Positions 45,160 through 54,454 of a DNA stretch of 64,000 bases are shown here, piece by piece. A program made the translations under genes and the position numbers. Source of the DNA: Ralstonia wenshanensis (GTDB lineage: Bacteria > Pseudomonadota > Gammaproteobacteria > Burkholderiales > Burkholderiaceae); the NCBI RefSeq assembly GCF_021173085.1, contig NZ_CP076412.1, positions 372,001 through 436,000 of the forward strand. The letters run 5' to 3'. How positions within the stretch are numbered: the stretch's first letter is position 1; each line of letters starts with the position of its first letter. The notes beneath the pieces were generated by a model, which was given only the letters and a program-made list of their open reading frames with translations, had not been told where the DNA came from and searched no databases.

Positions 45160-47592
45160 ATGCTTATCCGTTCGCTTCCCATGCTGTTGTCTGCCGTTGC
45201 GCTCGGCATTTCCGCGCAGGCGGTTGCCAAAGACGCGTCCAAGGCGGCCACCCAGACTATTGCCGTACCCGGCCTGCAAAAGCCCGCCGACATCCTGATC
45301 GACCGCTGGGGCGTGCCACATATCTACGCCAAGAGCGAAGACGACGGGTTTTTCGCGCAAGGCTTCAACGCCGCGCGCGACCGCCTGTTCCAGATTGACT
45401 TGTGGCGCCGCCGGGGCCTGGGGCAGCTTTCGGAAGTGTTCGGCCCGGCGTATGTGGAACAGGATCGCGCCACGCGGCTGTTCCTCTATCGCGGTGACAT
45501 GCAGGTCGAATGGAATCATTACAGCCCCGATGCGCAGCGCATTGCCACGCGCTTCGTAGCCGGCATCAACGCGTACGTCGACTGGCTGGCCAGGCATCCG
45601 GAGCAGATGCCGTTCGAGTTCCGCAAGCTGAACTACACGCCCGCGCACTGGGCGCCGGAAGACGTGGTCCGCATCCGCAGCCATGGCCTGACGCGCAATC
45701 TGCAATCGGAAGTCGCTCGTGCCAACGTGGCGTGCAAAGCGAACCTTGCCGACGACACCATCCGCTTCGGCCTCCAGCCCGCCTGGCAAACCCAGTTGCC
45801 CGAAGGCCTGGACCCATGCCTGCCGAAGGACTTGCTGAAGGTCTTCACGCTGGCCACGCAAGGCGTGAAACTCACGCCCGAATCGCTCAAGGGTGTAGAC
45901 GTCGACGGCACGCGCGTGGCCGCCGCTGCCAACCTTGAAGAGACCATGGAGGGCAGCAACAACTGGGTGATCGCGCCGGGCAAATCCACCACCGGCCGCG
46001 CCGTGATGGCCAACGACCCGCACCGCGCGTATTCGGCACCGAGCCTGCGCTACATCGCCCACGTCAGCACACCCACGCTGGACATCATCGGCGCCGGTGA
46101 GCCATCACTGCCCGCCGTGTCGATCGGGCATAACGGGCACGTCGCGTTCGGCCTGACCATCTTCAACATCGACCAGGAAGACCTTTACGTCTACGAGTTG
46201 AATCCGGCCAACAACAGCGAATACCGCTACAACGGCGGCTGGGAGCCCTTCACCGTGCTGCACGAAACCGTGAAGGTGCGCGGCGGTGAGTCCCGCCCCG
46301 TCGACCTGACCTTCACGCGGCACGGCCCGGTCATCTACATCGATGCCGAGAAGCACCGCGCGTATGCGGTGCGCTCGGCATGGCTGTCGCCGGGCATGTC
46401 GCCGTATTTCGGCTCGGTCGGCTACATGCGTGCACGCACCTTCGCGCAGTTCAAGCAGTCGATGATGAACTGGGGCGCGCCCACCGAAAACCAGGTCTAT
46501 GCCGACACCAAGGGCAACATCGGCTGGGTGCCGGGCGGCCTCGCCCCCATCCGCCCGAACTGGGACGGCCTGCTGCCCGTGCCCGGCGACGGCCGCTTCG
46601 AATGGGCCGGCTTCTGGCGCGGCGATCAACTGCCCAGCAGCTACAACCCGAAGTCGGGCTATTTCACCTCCTCCAACGAGATGAACCTGCCGCCGGATTA
46701 TCCGTACCGGGAGCGAAAACTCGGCTTCGAGTGGACCAACGGCTCGCGCCACGCACGCATTGACGAAGTGCTGGCCAAACTGGACAAGGTGTCGATCGAA
46801 GATTCGATGCGCTTGCAGAACGACATGGTGTCGATCCCGGCGCGCAGACTGATGGCCCTGCTGGCGCCGCTATCGTCCAACGACGCCGACACGCAGACCG
46901 CGCTCAATCTGTTCAAGGGCTGGAACGCGACCATGCTGGCGGATTCTCCGCAGGCCGCGCTGCATGAGGTCTGGTTCACGCATCACCTTGGCCGCGCGTT
47001 CAAGAATGCCGTGCTTTCCAAGGCCGGCGCCGAAGCGATGGCCGCGCCCGATACCGCCGTCATGCTCGACACGCTGGAACATCCGCAGGGCAGCGAACGC
47101 AAGTTCGGAGAAGACCCGCAGCAAGCCGCAGCCAAGCGCGATGCCGTGCTGCTCGACAGTCTGAAGAATGCGTGGACCGATATGGTCAAGCGCCAAGGCC
47201 CGAACCCGCAAGCGTGGAACTGGGGCCAGTTGCACCACAACCTGAACGCCCATCCGTTCGCAGCCATCGTCGACGAGGCAACGCGCGCCAAGCTCAACGT
47301 CGGCCCCACGCCAGAAGGCGGTAGCCCCTACACGCCAAACCAATCGACATATCGCGCGACCGATTTCCTGCAGACCAACGGCCCGTCGTTCCGCACAGTG
47401 GTGGACGTCGGCAACTGGGACAACTCGCGCGCCGTCAACCTGCCCGGCCAGTCCGGCAACCCCGACAGCCCGCACTATCGCGACCTGGCACCGCTGTGGC
47501 TCAAGGGCGAGTATTTTCCGCTGCTGTATTCGCGCAAGGCGGTCGAGGCGGCAACCGAGTCGCGCGTGCATCTGGTGCCGGCTTACAGGTGA
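45160..47592 (+). CDS. Penicillin-acylase family N-terminal nucleophile hydrolase, AHL-acylase-like
   Basis: 810 aa from the ATG at 45160 (GAGGAG upstream), with a signal peptide ending at AVAK. The family autoprocessing site GSNNWV puts the catalytic Ser at residue 266 (codon at 45955), so a propeptide of about 20 residues, an alpha chain and a beta chain are expected. The beta chain shows NDPHRAYSAPSLRY and GANMHPN-type spacing. The layout and size (Ralstonia AiiD is about 790 aa) fit an acyl-homoserine-lactone acylase that cleaves the amide of AHLs; a penicillin acylase role is the main alternative. It acts in the periplasm. Confidence 0.85.
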   Translation: MLIRSLPMLLSAVALGISAQAVAKDASKAATQTIAVPGLQKPADILIDRWGVPHIYAKSEDDGFFAQGFNAARDRLFQIDLWRRRGLGQLSEVFGPAYVEQDRATRLFLYRGDMQVEWNHYSPDAQRIATRFVAGINAYVDWLARHPEQMPFEFRKLNYTPAHWAPEDVVRIRSHGLTRNLQSEVARANVACKANLADDTIRFGLQPAWQTQLPEGLDPCLPKDLLKVFTLATQGVKLTPESLKGVDVDGTRVAAAANLEETMEGSNNWVIAPGKSTTGRAVMANDPHRAYSAPSLRYIAHVSTPTLDIIGAGEPSLPAVSIGHNGHVAFGLTIFNIDQEDLYVYELNPANNSEYRYNGGWEPFTVLHETVKVRGGESRPVDLTFTRHGPVIYIDAEKHRAYAVRSAWLSPGMSPYFGSVGYMRARTFAQFKQSMMNWGAPTENQVYADTKGNIGWVPGGLAPIRPNWDGLLPVPGDGRFEWAGFWRGDQLPSSYNPKSGYFTSSNEMNLPPDYPYRERKLGFEWTNGSRHARIDEVLAKLDKVSIEDSMRLQNDMVSIPARRLMALLAPLSSNDADTQTALNLFKGWNATMLADSPQAALHEVWFTHHLGRAFKNAVLSKAGAEAMAAPDTAVMLDTLEHPQGSERKFGEDPQQAAAKRDAVLLDSLKNAWTDMVKRQGPNPQAWNWGQLHHNLNAHPFAAIVDEATRAKLNVGPTPEGGSPYTPNQSTYRATDFLQTNGPSFRTVVDVGNWDNSRAVNLPGQSGNPDSPHYRDLAPLWLKGEYFPLLYSRKAVEAATESRVHLVPAYR

Positions 47593-48128
47593 GATGGCGG
47601 TGCATGGACATCCGTGGATTGCCGTCCCCCGCAAGAATGTTGGCGCGCGACAGTCACGCGGGCGGTGTTGTGGAGCGCGCTGCTACAACGTTTGCCAGCA
47701 ATCGACTTGGCCGGGCGTTACGATGAGTTGTTCGCCTTGTCCCTCCACTGCCACGGCCCCACTCCAACAAGCCCCGCCGCTCGAAAATGGGCCGCCGCGT
47801 GGAGATCACCGGCAGTTCCGGGACCGGGGATGTCCACGCCTACTCGCTCGAAGTGCTCCAACGTAATTCTGTGCACTGATAAGGCATTAATTGCGCAGTT
47901 TGTTGAGCAGTCAACACTTCTGCGATTTCGTGCACGCCTTTTCGCAAACCGGATTTTGCCTGCTTGTGCACACTTTGTCGCCACGCGCGCCCTACGCCGG
48001 CCAAGCCTACGCGAGAGTATGCGTTCCATTTCACTTGCACTGATCTTGTTTTGAGCGCGATAGTTTCAGTATGTGCGCATCGCCTAGTGAACCCGTCCAT
48101 TGCGATTCTTGTTACTGGAGACACCTCT
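47593..48128. other. Intergenic region with no recognisable gene
   Basis: Between the acylase stop and the small ORF at 48129 the frames are short, lack ribosome sites and differ in codon use. The second half is lower in GC, with short T-rich runs near 47905-47945 and 48040-48075, and marks the start of the lower-GC accessory region. Confidence 0.4.
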
Positions 48129-48356
48129 ATGAAAGTCACTGTGACTCAATGCGAAGACGTGCTCAAAGCGACGTTTGAAGATGGCAACGAATTGACGGCT
48201 GGCGACCCCGTTGTACTTGGCGGCCGCCTCAGGGATCTCGGTGTCCAGCCGGTAGACGTGACGATGCCAGACTGGCGTGAGGGAGATATCGCCCCACTTA
48301 CCGGCAGCAAAATCGCGTTGTTGATGGCGCTGCGAGGAATGAAACCGCTCTACTAA
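48129..48356 (+). CDS. Small hypothetical protein
   Basis: A 75-aa product starting MKVTVTQCEDVLKATFEDG, with GGAG 8 nt upstream. A single compact domain is suggested by alternating hydrophobic residues (VLKATFEDGNELTAGDPVVLGGRLRDLG) and a second amphipathic part. No family is recognised. Its base composition is lower in GC than the acylase upstream. It lies at the edge of the recombinase region. Confidence 0.55.
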   Translation: MKVTVTQCEDVLKATFEDGNELTAGDPVVLGGRLRDLGVQPVDVTMPDWREGDIAPLTGSKIALLMALRGMKPLY

Positions 48357-48581
48357 AACGACGTTGCCCGTCGCTAGGCTCACATCAAGATGCGCGAACG
48401 CGGTTACATAGGAGGCATCGTTCGATGCCCTGCCATTCCCGTAGACGGAAATAAATTCGTCACTACTTCATCAATAAAAATGTCAATTCACGAGGAAGTG
48501 TGACGCGACGCTTGCCTGAATCTTGGCTAGAGAGCGGTGTGGTATTGGGTGAGCGTCACTGGAACGTAGCTGGGGCAATTG

Positions 48582-48770
48582 TCACTTGCCCGCCGAATTG
48601 GATTCTTTGCTGGCAACCCGCATCTTCGTCCGAAGCACCACAGGCGCGGGCTCACTCCGCTGCGCCGGCTGGACGCGAGTAGTTTCTGCGTGACGGAGGA
48701 TGACCTCCATGCTCTTCACTTGCATGGCAACCACCGTCGGTCGCACCGCTTTACGCGCGCTCGTCGCCAT
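48582..48770 (-). CDS. Possible small basic ORF downstream of the recombinase
   Basis: A 62-aa reading (MATSARKAVRPTVVAMQVKS...), with GGAGG 5 nt before the ATG at 48770. An opposing frame from 48715 on the plus strand, also with a GGAGG before it, covers the same bases, so only one of the two is likely real. Both are Arg/Ser-rich with no recognised family. It is listed as a weak call. Confidence 0.25.
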   Translation of the reverse strand: MATSARKAVRPTVVAMQVKSMEVILRHAETTRVQPAQRSEPAPVVLRTKMRVASKESNSAGK

Positions 48771-48950
48771 CGCATCCTCCGCGAGCCAAGTCGGCCGAAG
48801 CACCGGCCCCAAGAAAGAAGCCCGGGGTCCGTCATTCGCACATGACCGCCGACCTGATCCGGGCTTTGCGCGAACGATCATAAAGTCACTCGTTCCGCTT
48901 GGTCAAACGCACTCCGGGCGCCCGCAGCAGACGCATGACTTCCATGCATC

Positions 48951-48990
48951 ATATTCACTGCGCAGTAAAAATGGGCAATTCAGTGAATAT
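48951..48990. repeat. 10-bp perfect inverted repeat downstream of the recombinase
   Basis: ATATTCACTG (48951-48960) and CAGTGAATAT (48981-48990) are perfect inverted copies with a 20-bp spacer, 50 bp beyond the recombinase stop. It could be a recombination or binding site, or a transcript hairpin. Confidence 0.5.
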
Positions 48991-49039
48991 TCAAGAACTC
49001 GCTTGAGCAGCAGCCGATCGCACCTGCCGACGACGACGC

Positions 49040-50740
49040 TCAGCGTCGCCCAAACGCAGCCGTAAGTTGCCGCGCTCTCTTTACGTCGTCGCCATGCAGA
49101 TAGATCGAGGTGGTCGAGATCGAGGCGTGCCGCAGATTGTCCCGTACGGTCGTGAGCTCCGCGCCACGGGCCAACGCGTGCGTCGCGTGGGTATGCCGCA
49201 TCCAATGCGGGCTCGCCTGGCGCAGTTTCTGCGCAAGCGCCGGATGATCGGGTTCGATAATCTCGGCGGCCGTCCAGAAGAAGCGCCGCACCACGGCCCA
49301 TAGGCGCGCCGTCGTGATGCCAGTTTCTGACTCCCCTACCGCATCACCAATGAGCCGCACTTGAGGATTCCACCGTGCGACGCTGACCGGCAAGCTTCGC
49401 TCCACAAGGTGCCGATCCAGCGCGCTGCGTGCCAGCGGTGGCACCGCGACTTTGCCCGCACGGCGGCCTTTGCCCACGAGGTTCAGCCAGTGGTCGCCGG
49501 CCGCATCCACTTCCAGGTCGCCCAACTTCGACGTGACGAGTTCGCTCGCGCGCAGCCCGGTAGCATAGGAGAAATCGAGCACGAAGCGCAGACGCTGCGC
49601 TGCCGGTGCAGCCCAGCCATAAGACCACTCCAGCCCGTCGGCGATGGTGCGGACAAGTACCCACTCCCCTTCCGAGAATGCGTGAGAGGTGGCCAACTCG
49701 GGTGAGCGTGTTGCACCCCGGACCTTCAGACCTGCAAACGGATTGGCCAACACATAGCGCTGCTGGATCAGCCAGCGAAACATGGCGCCCAACACTGACA
49801 ACGCATACGCGATCGAGCGCGCCGACAATCCATCTGTGAAAGGCCGCCACTCGGCCGAAGTGCGTGGCCGTGCGGGCCCAACCCAGCGTTCACGCGGCGC
49901 TGGTCGCCGCAGGAAGCTTCGATATGCAACCGCATCCTCGGTAGTCAACGAGGACAGCGGCCGGCCCCGCTCGATGATCGCCCACAAGATGAGACGTTCC
50001 GCTTCCTTCCGGTAGGCGCGCTGCGTCGCTGGCGATTCATGCAGGGAAAGCCATGCCTGCACAGCCTCGTAATCGTCGTCGGCCGAGAGGACGCAGGTCT
50101 CTCGTGGTGCCCGGAATTGCCCTCGCGAGCCATCGACTTCGTGTGGTAAGCGCAGTTGCTCCCAGGGCACCACCACTCCGCGAGCTTGCTCAGCGATGAG
50201 CGTCCGAGCGCGCTCTGTCAGACGCGGGTGGTCAGCAAAGAAAGCCTCGATGCGCCGTGCACTGGCCTGCCCCAGCCCGGGAACGACCACCCACCAGCTG
50301 CGTCGGCGCGGCACGCGCACGGTCAGGTCCGCAAGGGTGTCGATGCCCGCGGCCCGTAGCGCGGCGACGGCGCGTGCATCCAGCCACAGTCCGACGTCAT
50401 CGCTGATGAGCGGGGCTGGCAGCGGTAGCGTGCGAAGCAGTTCGATTGCTTGGTCGGCTGCCCTGCTCTGTTTGGCACGGTCGGCCGCTGGCATCTCGAA
50501 CAGCAACGCCAGGTCTTCGCGCTGGCGCTGGCGCGCAAACGCTGCTAACTGGCGCCGGATGCGGCCGAGAATGCCGCGCGAAGATTGTCCGAGCGCCCGC
50601 CGCTCACCGAGATAGCGTTCGACAGCCTTGCGCGCCGATAAGCCCGCATGCCAGGCGTGCAGCACAGCCAGTTCGGCGGCATCGGGCAAGCCAAGTGGCG
50701 CGATGATCGCAGAATCAACGGGAAGCAGACGCGTTTTCAT
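49040..50740 (-). CDS. Tyrosine recombinase with DUF3701 N-terminal domain
   Basis: A 566-aa site-specific recombinase. A DUF3701-type N-terminal half (about 1-200), with the HhH-like PGLGQASARRIEAF, precedes a SAM-like arm-binding region and a catalytic domain. The catalytic set is visible: Arg397 (ATGLRASELV), a Lys in GKGRRAGKV, His512 and Arg515 (HWMRHTHATH), His538 (LRHASISTTSIY) and Tyr547. All are intact, so it is probably active. It is orphan: no excisionase or phage genes lie beside it. A dif-like site lies 26 bp upstream of the start. Confidence 0.92.
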   Translation of the reverse strand: MKTRLLPVDSAIIAPLGLPDAAELAVLHAWHAGLSARKAVERYLGERRALGQSSRGILGRIRRQLAAFARQRQREDLALLFEMPAADRAKQSRAADQAIELLRTLPLPAPLISDDVGLWLDARAVAALRAAGIDTLADLTVRVPRRRSWWVVVPGLGQASARRIEAFFADHPRLTERARTLIAEQARGVVVPWEQLRLPHEVDGSRGQFRAPRETCVLSADDDYEAVQAWLSLHESPATQRAYRKEAERLILWAIIERGRPLSSLTTEDAVAYRSFLRRPAPRERWVGPARPRTSAEWRPFTDGLSARSIAYALSVLGAMFRWLIQQRYVLANPFAGLKVRGATRSPELATSHAFSEGEWVLVRTIADGLEWSYGWAAPAAQRLRFVLDFSYATGLRASELVTSKLGDLEVDAAGDHWLNLVGKGRRAGKVAVPPLARSALDRHLVERSLPVSVARWNPQVRLIGDAVGESETGITTARLWAVVRRFFWTAAEIIEPDHPALAQKLRQASPHWMRHTHATHALARGAELTTVRDNLRHASISTTSIYLHGDDVKRARQLTAAFGRR

Positions 50741-50766
50741 GAAAGGCAGTTTAGCGCTGCCATATA

Positions 50767-50798
50767 GCTATTGCGATAAGAAAGATTATCGTAATAGC
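50767..50798. other. dif-like inverted repeat, candidate recombination core site
   Basis: GCTATTGCGATAA (50767-50779) and TTATCGTAATAGC (50786-50798) are 13-bp arms that match at 12 positions, separated by 6 bp (GAAAGA). The arm-6-arm layout and TGCGATAA/TTATCG cores resemble XerCD dif sites. It lies between the recombinase start (50740) and the accessory genes. Confidence 0.5.
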
Positions 50799-50941
50799 CA
50801 GGATGGTAGGCTCCAGGCAAAATCTGAGGGGCATGTCAGCGGCTAATCCGACCACTCTGCTATTGCCTGCGGAGTCGACTGTTTTTGCTCGCCAGCAAAG
50901 GAAGCACTTTCAGCGCAATGTTGCGATGACGTTGAGCGCGC

Positions 50942-51493
50942 TCATGGACCGCTCCTTGTCGCGAAAGCAGGATAGTTGAGGATCAGACAGGTAGTGGTTG
51001 CATGGGCATACAGCTTGCCGTCGGGTCCGACGATGCGTCCCTCAGCAGTGGCGACCTGGCGCCCTACATGGATCACCTTCCCCTCAGCACGCACAAGCGG
51101 CACATCGCTGCTGAGTGCCCGGACCATGTTCACCTTGAGTTCGAGCGTGGTGTATCCCTTGCCCGCCGGCAACATGGTGTGAATCGCGCATCCAACGGCC
51201 GAGTCGAGGAGGGTCGCGAACCAGCCACCGTGCACGGTGCCGAGCGGGTTGTAGTGTCGACGTTGTGGCCGCCCTTGGAACACCGCCACGCCGTGCTCCA
51301 TGTGGATGGGAATGAAGTCGAGTGTTTCGCCCATCGGCGCCGGTGGAAGCTCGCCAGCAAAAATCGCCTCGAAGATTTCCATGCCAGATCGTCCGGCGAC
51401 CTGCTCCTGAGGGGCCGCATCGGCTTCTCTCAACCGGGCGCGTATTGCTACCTCGTCTGCCTTCCAAAGTTCGATGGTCTGGTCGACGGTCAT
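50942..51493 (-). CDS. PaaI-type hotdog thioesterase
   Basis: 183 aa from the ATG at 51493, with GAGG 8 nt upstream; the longer frame to 51559 would overlap the TetR gene. The hotdog fold shows the family segment HYNPLGTVHGGWFATLLDSAVGCA, with Asn and His in the usual places, and VRAEGKVIHVGRQVATAEGRIVG. It hydrolyses acyl-CoA thioesters. It lies 31 bp downstream of the TetR gene in the same direction and divergent from the OYE gene, and is part of the catabolic cluster. Confidence 0.88.
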   Translation of the reverse strand: MTVDQTIELWKADEVAIRARLREADAAPQEQVAGRSGMEIFEAIFAGELPPAPMGETLDFIPIHMEHGVAVFQGRPQRRHYNPLGTVHGGWFATLLDSAVGCAIHTMLPAGKGYTTLELKVNMVRALSSDVPLVRAEGKVIHVGRQVATAEGRIVGPDGKLYAHATTTCLILNYPAFATRSGP

Positions 51494-51524
51494 TGGCAGT
51501 ACCTCATCCTGAATCGGCTTGGGA

Positions 51525-52130
51525 TCATCGGGGAGTGCGTGCACACCTTCCGCTTGCATCAGATGGACTCAGTAGCGCGAGGATCGTGTCGCGGCACACT
51601 GAGAGGATCTCATCTGCCAGCGGCGAATCGTCCGGGCAGGCACGTGACATGACGAGGGCGCCGACCGCGTGCGCAAGTATGTTGAGAGACTGCGCTCTTG
51701 CCTTGCCCGCCTCAGCACTGTCCACCTGAGAGCACCCAACATTGAGTGCAGCGAGCTGCCGCTCGATACCGGCCGCAAAGGTAGTCCGGACGGATTCTGG
51801 TTGACGTGCGGCATCCCCGCCTAGCGCGGCCAGCGTGCAACCGGTCGAGCGGCTGTCGCGATGCTCTCGGGAGAGATACAGCCGCAAGAATTCCGACATA
51901 TCCACGCCGGTGGTCAGTTCGGCTGTCTTTGCGATGCTGCAGGCCGCCGACTCTGCCATCAGGTCAGCCTTCGACCCGAATTGCTTGTAAAAGCCGCCGT
52001 GAGTCAAGCCAGCGGCGGCCATCAAATCAGCAACGCCAATCCCGTCGTAGCCGCGCTCCCGGAACAGGGCGGACGCCGTCTCAACAACGCGCGCGCGGTT
52101 GGCCTGCGCCTGTGCTTTGGTGACCTTCAT
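51525..52130 (-). CDS. TetR-family regulator
   Basis: 201 aa from the ATG at 52130 (MKVTKAQAQANRARVV). The helix-turn-helix reads IGVADLMAAAGLTHGGFYKQFGSKADLM, identical in its core to the two other TetR proteins in this window. It is divergent from the OYE gene and lies 39 bp from the inverted repeat beginning at 52181. The palindromic operator at 52214-52231 lies in the same intergenic region. The C-terminal domain (ligand binding) has two Cys residues. It likely represses the OYE-SDR-MDR operon and its own operon. Confidence 0.9.
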   Translation of the reverse strand: MKVTKAQAQANRARVVETASALFRERGYDGIGVADLMAAAGLTHGGFYKQFGSKADLMAESAACSIAKTAELTTGVDMSEFLRLYLSREHRDSRSTGCTLAALGGDAARQPESVRTTFAAGIERQLAALNVGCSQVDSAEAGKARAQSLNILAHAVGALVMSRACPDDSPLADEILSVCRDTILALLSPSDASGRCARTPR

Positions 52131-52180
52131 GTTTCGTCTGAGTGAATCCGTGTCTGCCTCGTGTTTCAACTATACATTGA

Positions 52181-52231
52181 TGTCAACCATCATCAAAGTG
52201 TTGACACGTTAGATTATGATGATCATCATAA
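52181..52231. promoter_or_regulatory. TetR operator candidates in the divergent OYE/TetR promoter
   Basis: A perfect 18-bp palindrome TTATGATGATCATCATAA lies at 52214-52231, its core ATGATGATCATCAT at 52216-52229. A second inverted repeat TGTCAAC-n12-GTTGACA lies at 52181-52206. Together they cover the whole intergenic promoter. Confidence 0.75.
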
Positions 52232-52264
52232 ATGCCACTCCTACCTGTGAAAGACCGAACCAAC

Positions 52265-53347
52265 ATGACCGAAAAGACGCTTTTCGAACCGTACGTTCTG
52301 GGTAAGTTGACGCTCGCCAATCGCATTGTCATGGCGCCCTTGACTCGTAACCGCGCGGGTGCGGGTCTCGTGCCCAGCGCATTGGCTCCGACCTACTACA
52401 GCCAGCGCGCCTCTGCTGGCTTGATCATTACCGAAGCTACCCAGGTGTCGGCCCAAGCCCAGGGCTATCAGGACACACCCGGCCTGTACACGCCGGAGCA
52501 AATTGAAGGCTGGCGGGAGGTTACGGAAGCCGTGCACGCCAAAGGTGGGCTCATCTTCGTCCAGCTTTGGCACGTGGGCCGCGTCTCACATGTCGACGTC
52601 CAGCCGGGGGGTGCAGCACCCGTCGCGCCGTCAGCGATCCGCGCGGAGACCAAAACCTTCGTCAATAACGGATTTGTAGACGCGTCTGAACCACGCGCCC
52701 TGGAACTCGACGAACTACCGGGTATCGTGAACGATTTTCGCCAAGCAGCAGCGAACGCTATCGCTGCCGGTTTCGACGGCGTCGAGATCCACGCCGCTAA
52801 TGGCTATCTGCTGGAGCAGTTCATCAAAGACGGGGCCAATCAGCGCGCAGATGCCTATGGCGGCTCGATTGAGAACCGCGCTCGATTGGTGCTCGAAGTT
52901 GTCACCGCAGTTACGAAAGAAATCGGCGCCGAACGCACCGGCGTGCGCATTTCCCCCGTTTCCCCCGCGAACGGAATCTCTAGCACTGATCCGCAGACAC
53001 AGTATGAATACATCGTCTCGCAACTCAGCGCGCTAGGAATCGTCTATCTGCACGTTGTCGAAGGCGCGACTGGTGGTCCGCGTGATATCGCCCCGTTCGA
53101 CTATGACGCGCTACGCCGGCAGTTCAAGCAGACCTATCTGGCCAACAACGGGTATGACCTGGAATCTGCCACCGTACAGCTGAACGATGGCAAGGCTGAC
53201 TTGTTCGCCTTCGGCCGTCCGTTTATCAGCAACCCCGATCTTGTTGAACGCCTGAAGACCGGCGCACCGCTTACACAGATCAACCCGGCCACGCTTTACG
53301 GTGGTGGCGCTGCGGGCTACATCGACTACCCGACCATCTCAGGCTGA
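52265..53347 (+). CDS. Old yellow enzyme (NemA/XenB-type ene-reductase)
   Basis: 360 aa from the ATG at 52265 (an ATG at 52232 overlaps the operator). The FMN-dependent OYE fold shows MAPLTRNRAG, the His-Asn pair in FDGVEIHAANGYLLEQF and the flavin-binding GSIENRARLVLEV. It reduces the C=C bond of activated alkenes or nitro compounds with NAD(P)H. It is the first gene of the plus-strand block OYE-SDR-MDR-hydrolase and is preceded by the TetR operator. Confidence 0.93.
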   Translation: MTEKTLFEPYVLGKLTLANRIVMAPLTRNRAGAGLVPSALAPTYYSQRASAGLIITEATQVSAQAQGYQDTPGLYTPEQIEGWREVTEAVHAKGGLIFVQLWHVGRVSHVDVQPGGAAPVAPSAIRAETKTFVNNGFVDASEPRALELDELPGIVNDFRQAAANAIAAGFDGVEIHAANGYLLEQFIKDGANQRADAYGGSIENRARLVLEVVTAVTKEIGAERTGVRISPVSPANGISSTDPQTQYEYIVSQLSALGIVYLHVVEGATGGPRDIAPFDYDALRRQFKQTYLANNGYDLESATVQLNDGKADLFAFGRPFISNPDLVERLKTGAPLTQINPATLYGGGAAGYIDYPTISG

Positions 53348-53401
53348 AGCACACCAGTGCCTGCGCCTTGCCACAACGACCCTTAAAAAAGGAAAGTACC
53401 C

Positions 53402-54190
53402 ATGACCAGCCTTCCGACTGTCCTTATCACCGGCGCCTCCAGCGGCATCGGTGCCACCTACGCCAACCGCTTCGCCCGCCGTGGCCACGACCTCGTGCTG
53501 GTTGCGCGTGACAAGTCGCGCCTGGATGCCCTGGCAGCGCGTCTGCGCGAAGAATGCAATGTGGCCGTCGAAGTCGTAAAGGCCGACCTCACACACCCCG
53601 CCGACCTGTCCGCGCTCGAAACTCGCCTGCGCGATGACTCGCGCATCGGCGTCCTGATCAATAACGCCGGCATGGCTCAGTCGGGCAGCTTCGTCCAGCA
53701 GACCGCTGAAGACATCGAACGCCTGATCACACTCAACACCACGGCACCGACGCGGCTCGCTGGTGCGGTTGCCACGCGCTTCGCACAGTCCGGTGCGGGC
53801 GCGATCGTCAACATTGGGTCGGTGGTGGGTTTCGCCCCTGAGTTCGGCATGTCCATCTACGGCGCCACCAAAGCCTTCGTGCTATTCCTGTCGCAAGGCT
53901 TGAACTTGGAATTGTCGCCCAAGGGCGTCTATGTGCAAGCGGTGCTTCCGGCATCGACCCGCACCGAGATCTGGGAGCGCGCCGGCATTGACGTTAATAG
54001 CCTCCCCGAGGTGATGGAGGTCGACGAACTGGTCGATGCGGCACTGGTTGGCTTCGACCGCCGCGAATTGGTCACGATCCCGCCGCTGCATGTTGCAGAG
54101 CGCTGGGACGCGTTAGATGGCGCACGCCAAGGATTGATGTCGGACATTCGACAAGCACACGCGGCCGAGCGCTATTTGCCGCACGCCTGA
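53402..54190 (+). CDS. Short-chain dehydrogenase/reductase
   Basis: A 262-aa classical SDR. The cofactor motif is TGASSGIG (near residue 10), NNAG lies at about 88-91, and the catalytic Ser and YGATK (Tyr-xxx-Lys) follow in NIGSVVGFAPEFGMSIYGATK. It likely oxidises or reduces a ketone/alcohol on the pathway substrate. GGAAAG upstream fits the ATG at 53402. It is placed 54 bp after the OYE gene and is co-transcribed. Confidence 0.92.
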   Translation: MTSLPTVLITGASSGIGATYANRFARRGHDLVLVARDKSRLDALAARLREECNVAVEVVKADLTHPADLSALETRLRDDSRIGVLINNAGMAQSGSFVQQTAEDIERLITLNTTAPTRLAGAVATRFAQSGAGAIVNIGSVVGFAPEFGMSIYGATKAFVLFLSQGLNLELSPKGVYVQAVLPASTRTEIWERAGIDVNSLPEVMEVDELVDAALVGFDRRELVTIPPLHVAERWDALDGARQGLMSDIRQAHAAERYLPHA

Positions 54191-54454
54191 GACTCACCCC
54201 TTCTTTCTCGAAACGCACGCCGTGGGCTATTTGCCGAGTACGACAGGTTACGGCGTTGCGCTACCGGCGGCATTTGTTTCACCCGTTGGAGTGGCGCTGC
54301 CGGTGCGCATGATGAAAGAAGAGCCGCTAACGACGCCGGTGATGGCTGTGCCAGGGCATCTCACCCTGTCGGCTGATCGAGCAGCCCGTCGCTCAGTTTT
54401 TCCCATCCGCATGGGGTCGACAGATGAAACCAATGCATCAAAGGAGCCATGACC
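54191..54454 (+). other. Gap between SDR and MDR genes, no clear gene
   Basis: A 76-codon frame from a GTG at 54222 runs into the next gene start without a ribosome site and has no family. It could be a gene remnant. AAGGAG just before the next gene is the only clear signal. Confidence 0.3.

Noticed and set aside
48715-49065. Plus-strand frame MLFTCMATTVGRTALRA... with a GGAGG upstream
   Set aside because: It overlaps the possible minus-strand small ORF and the end of the recombinase on the other strand, has no family and no hydrophobic or catalytic pattern; only listed under the weak small-ORF call.
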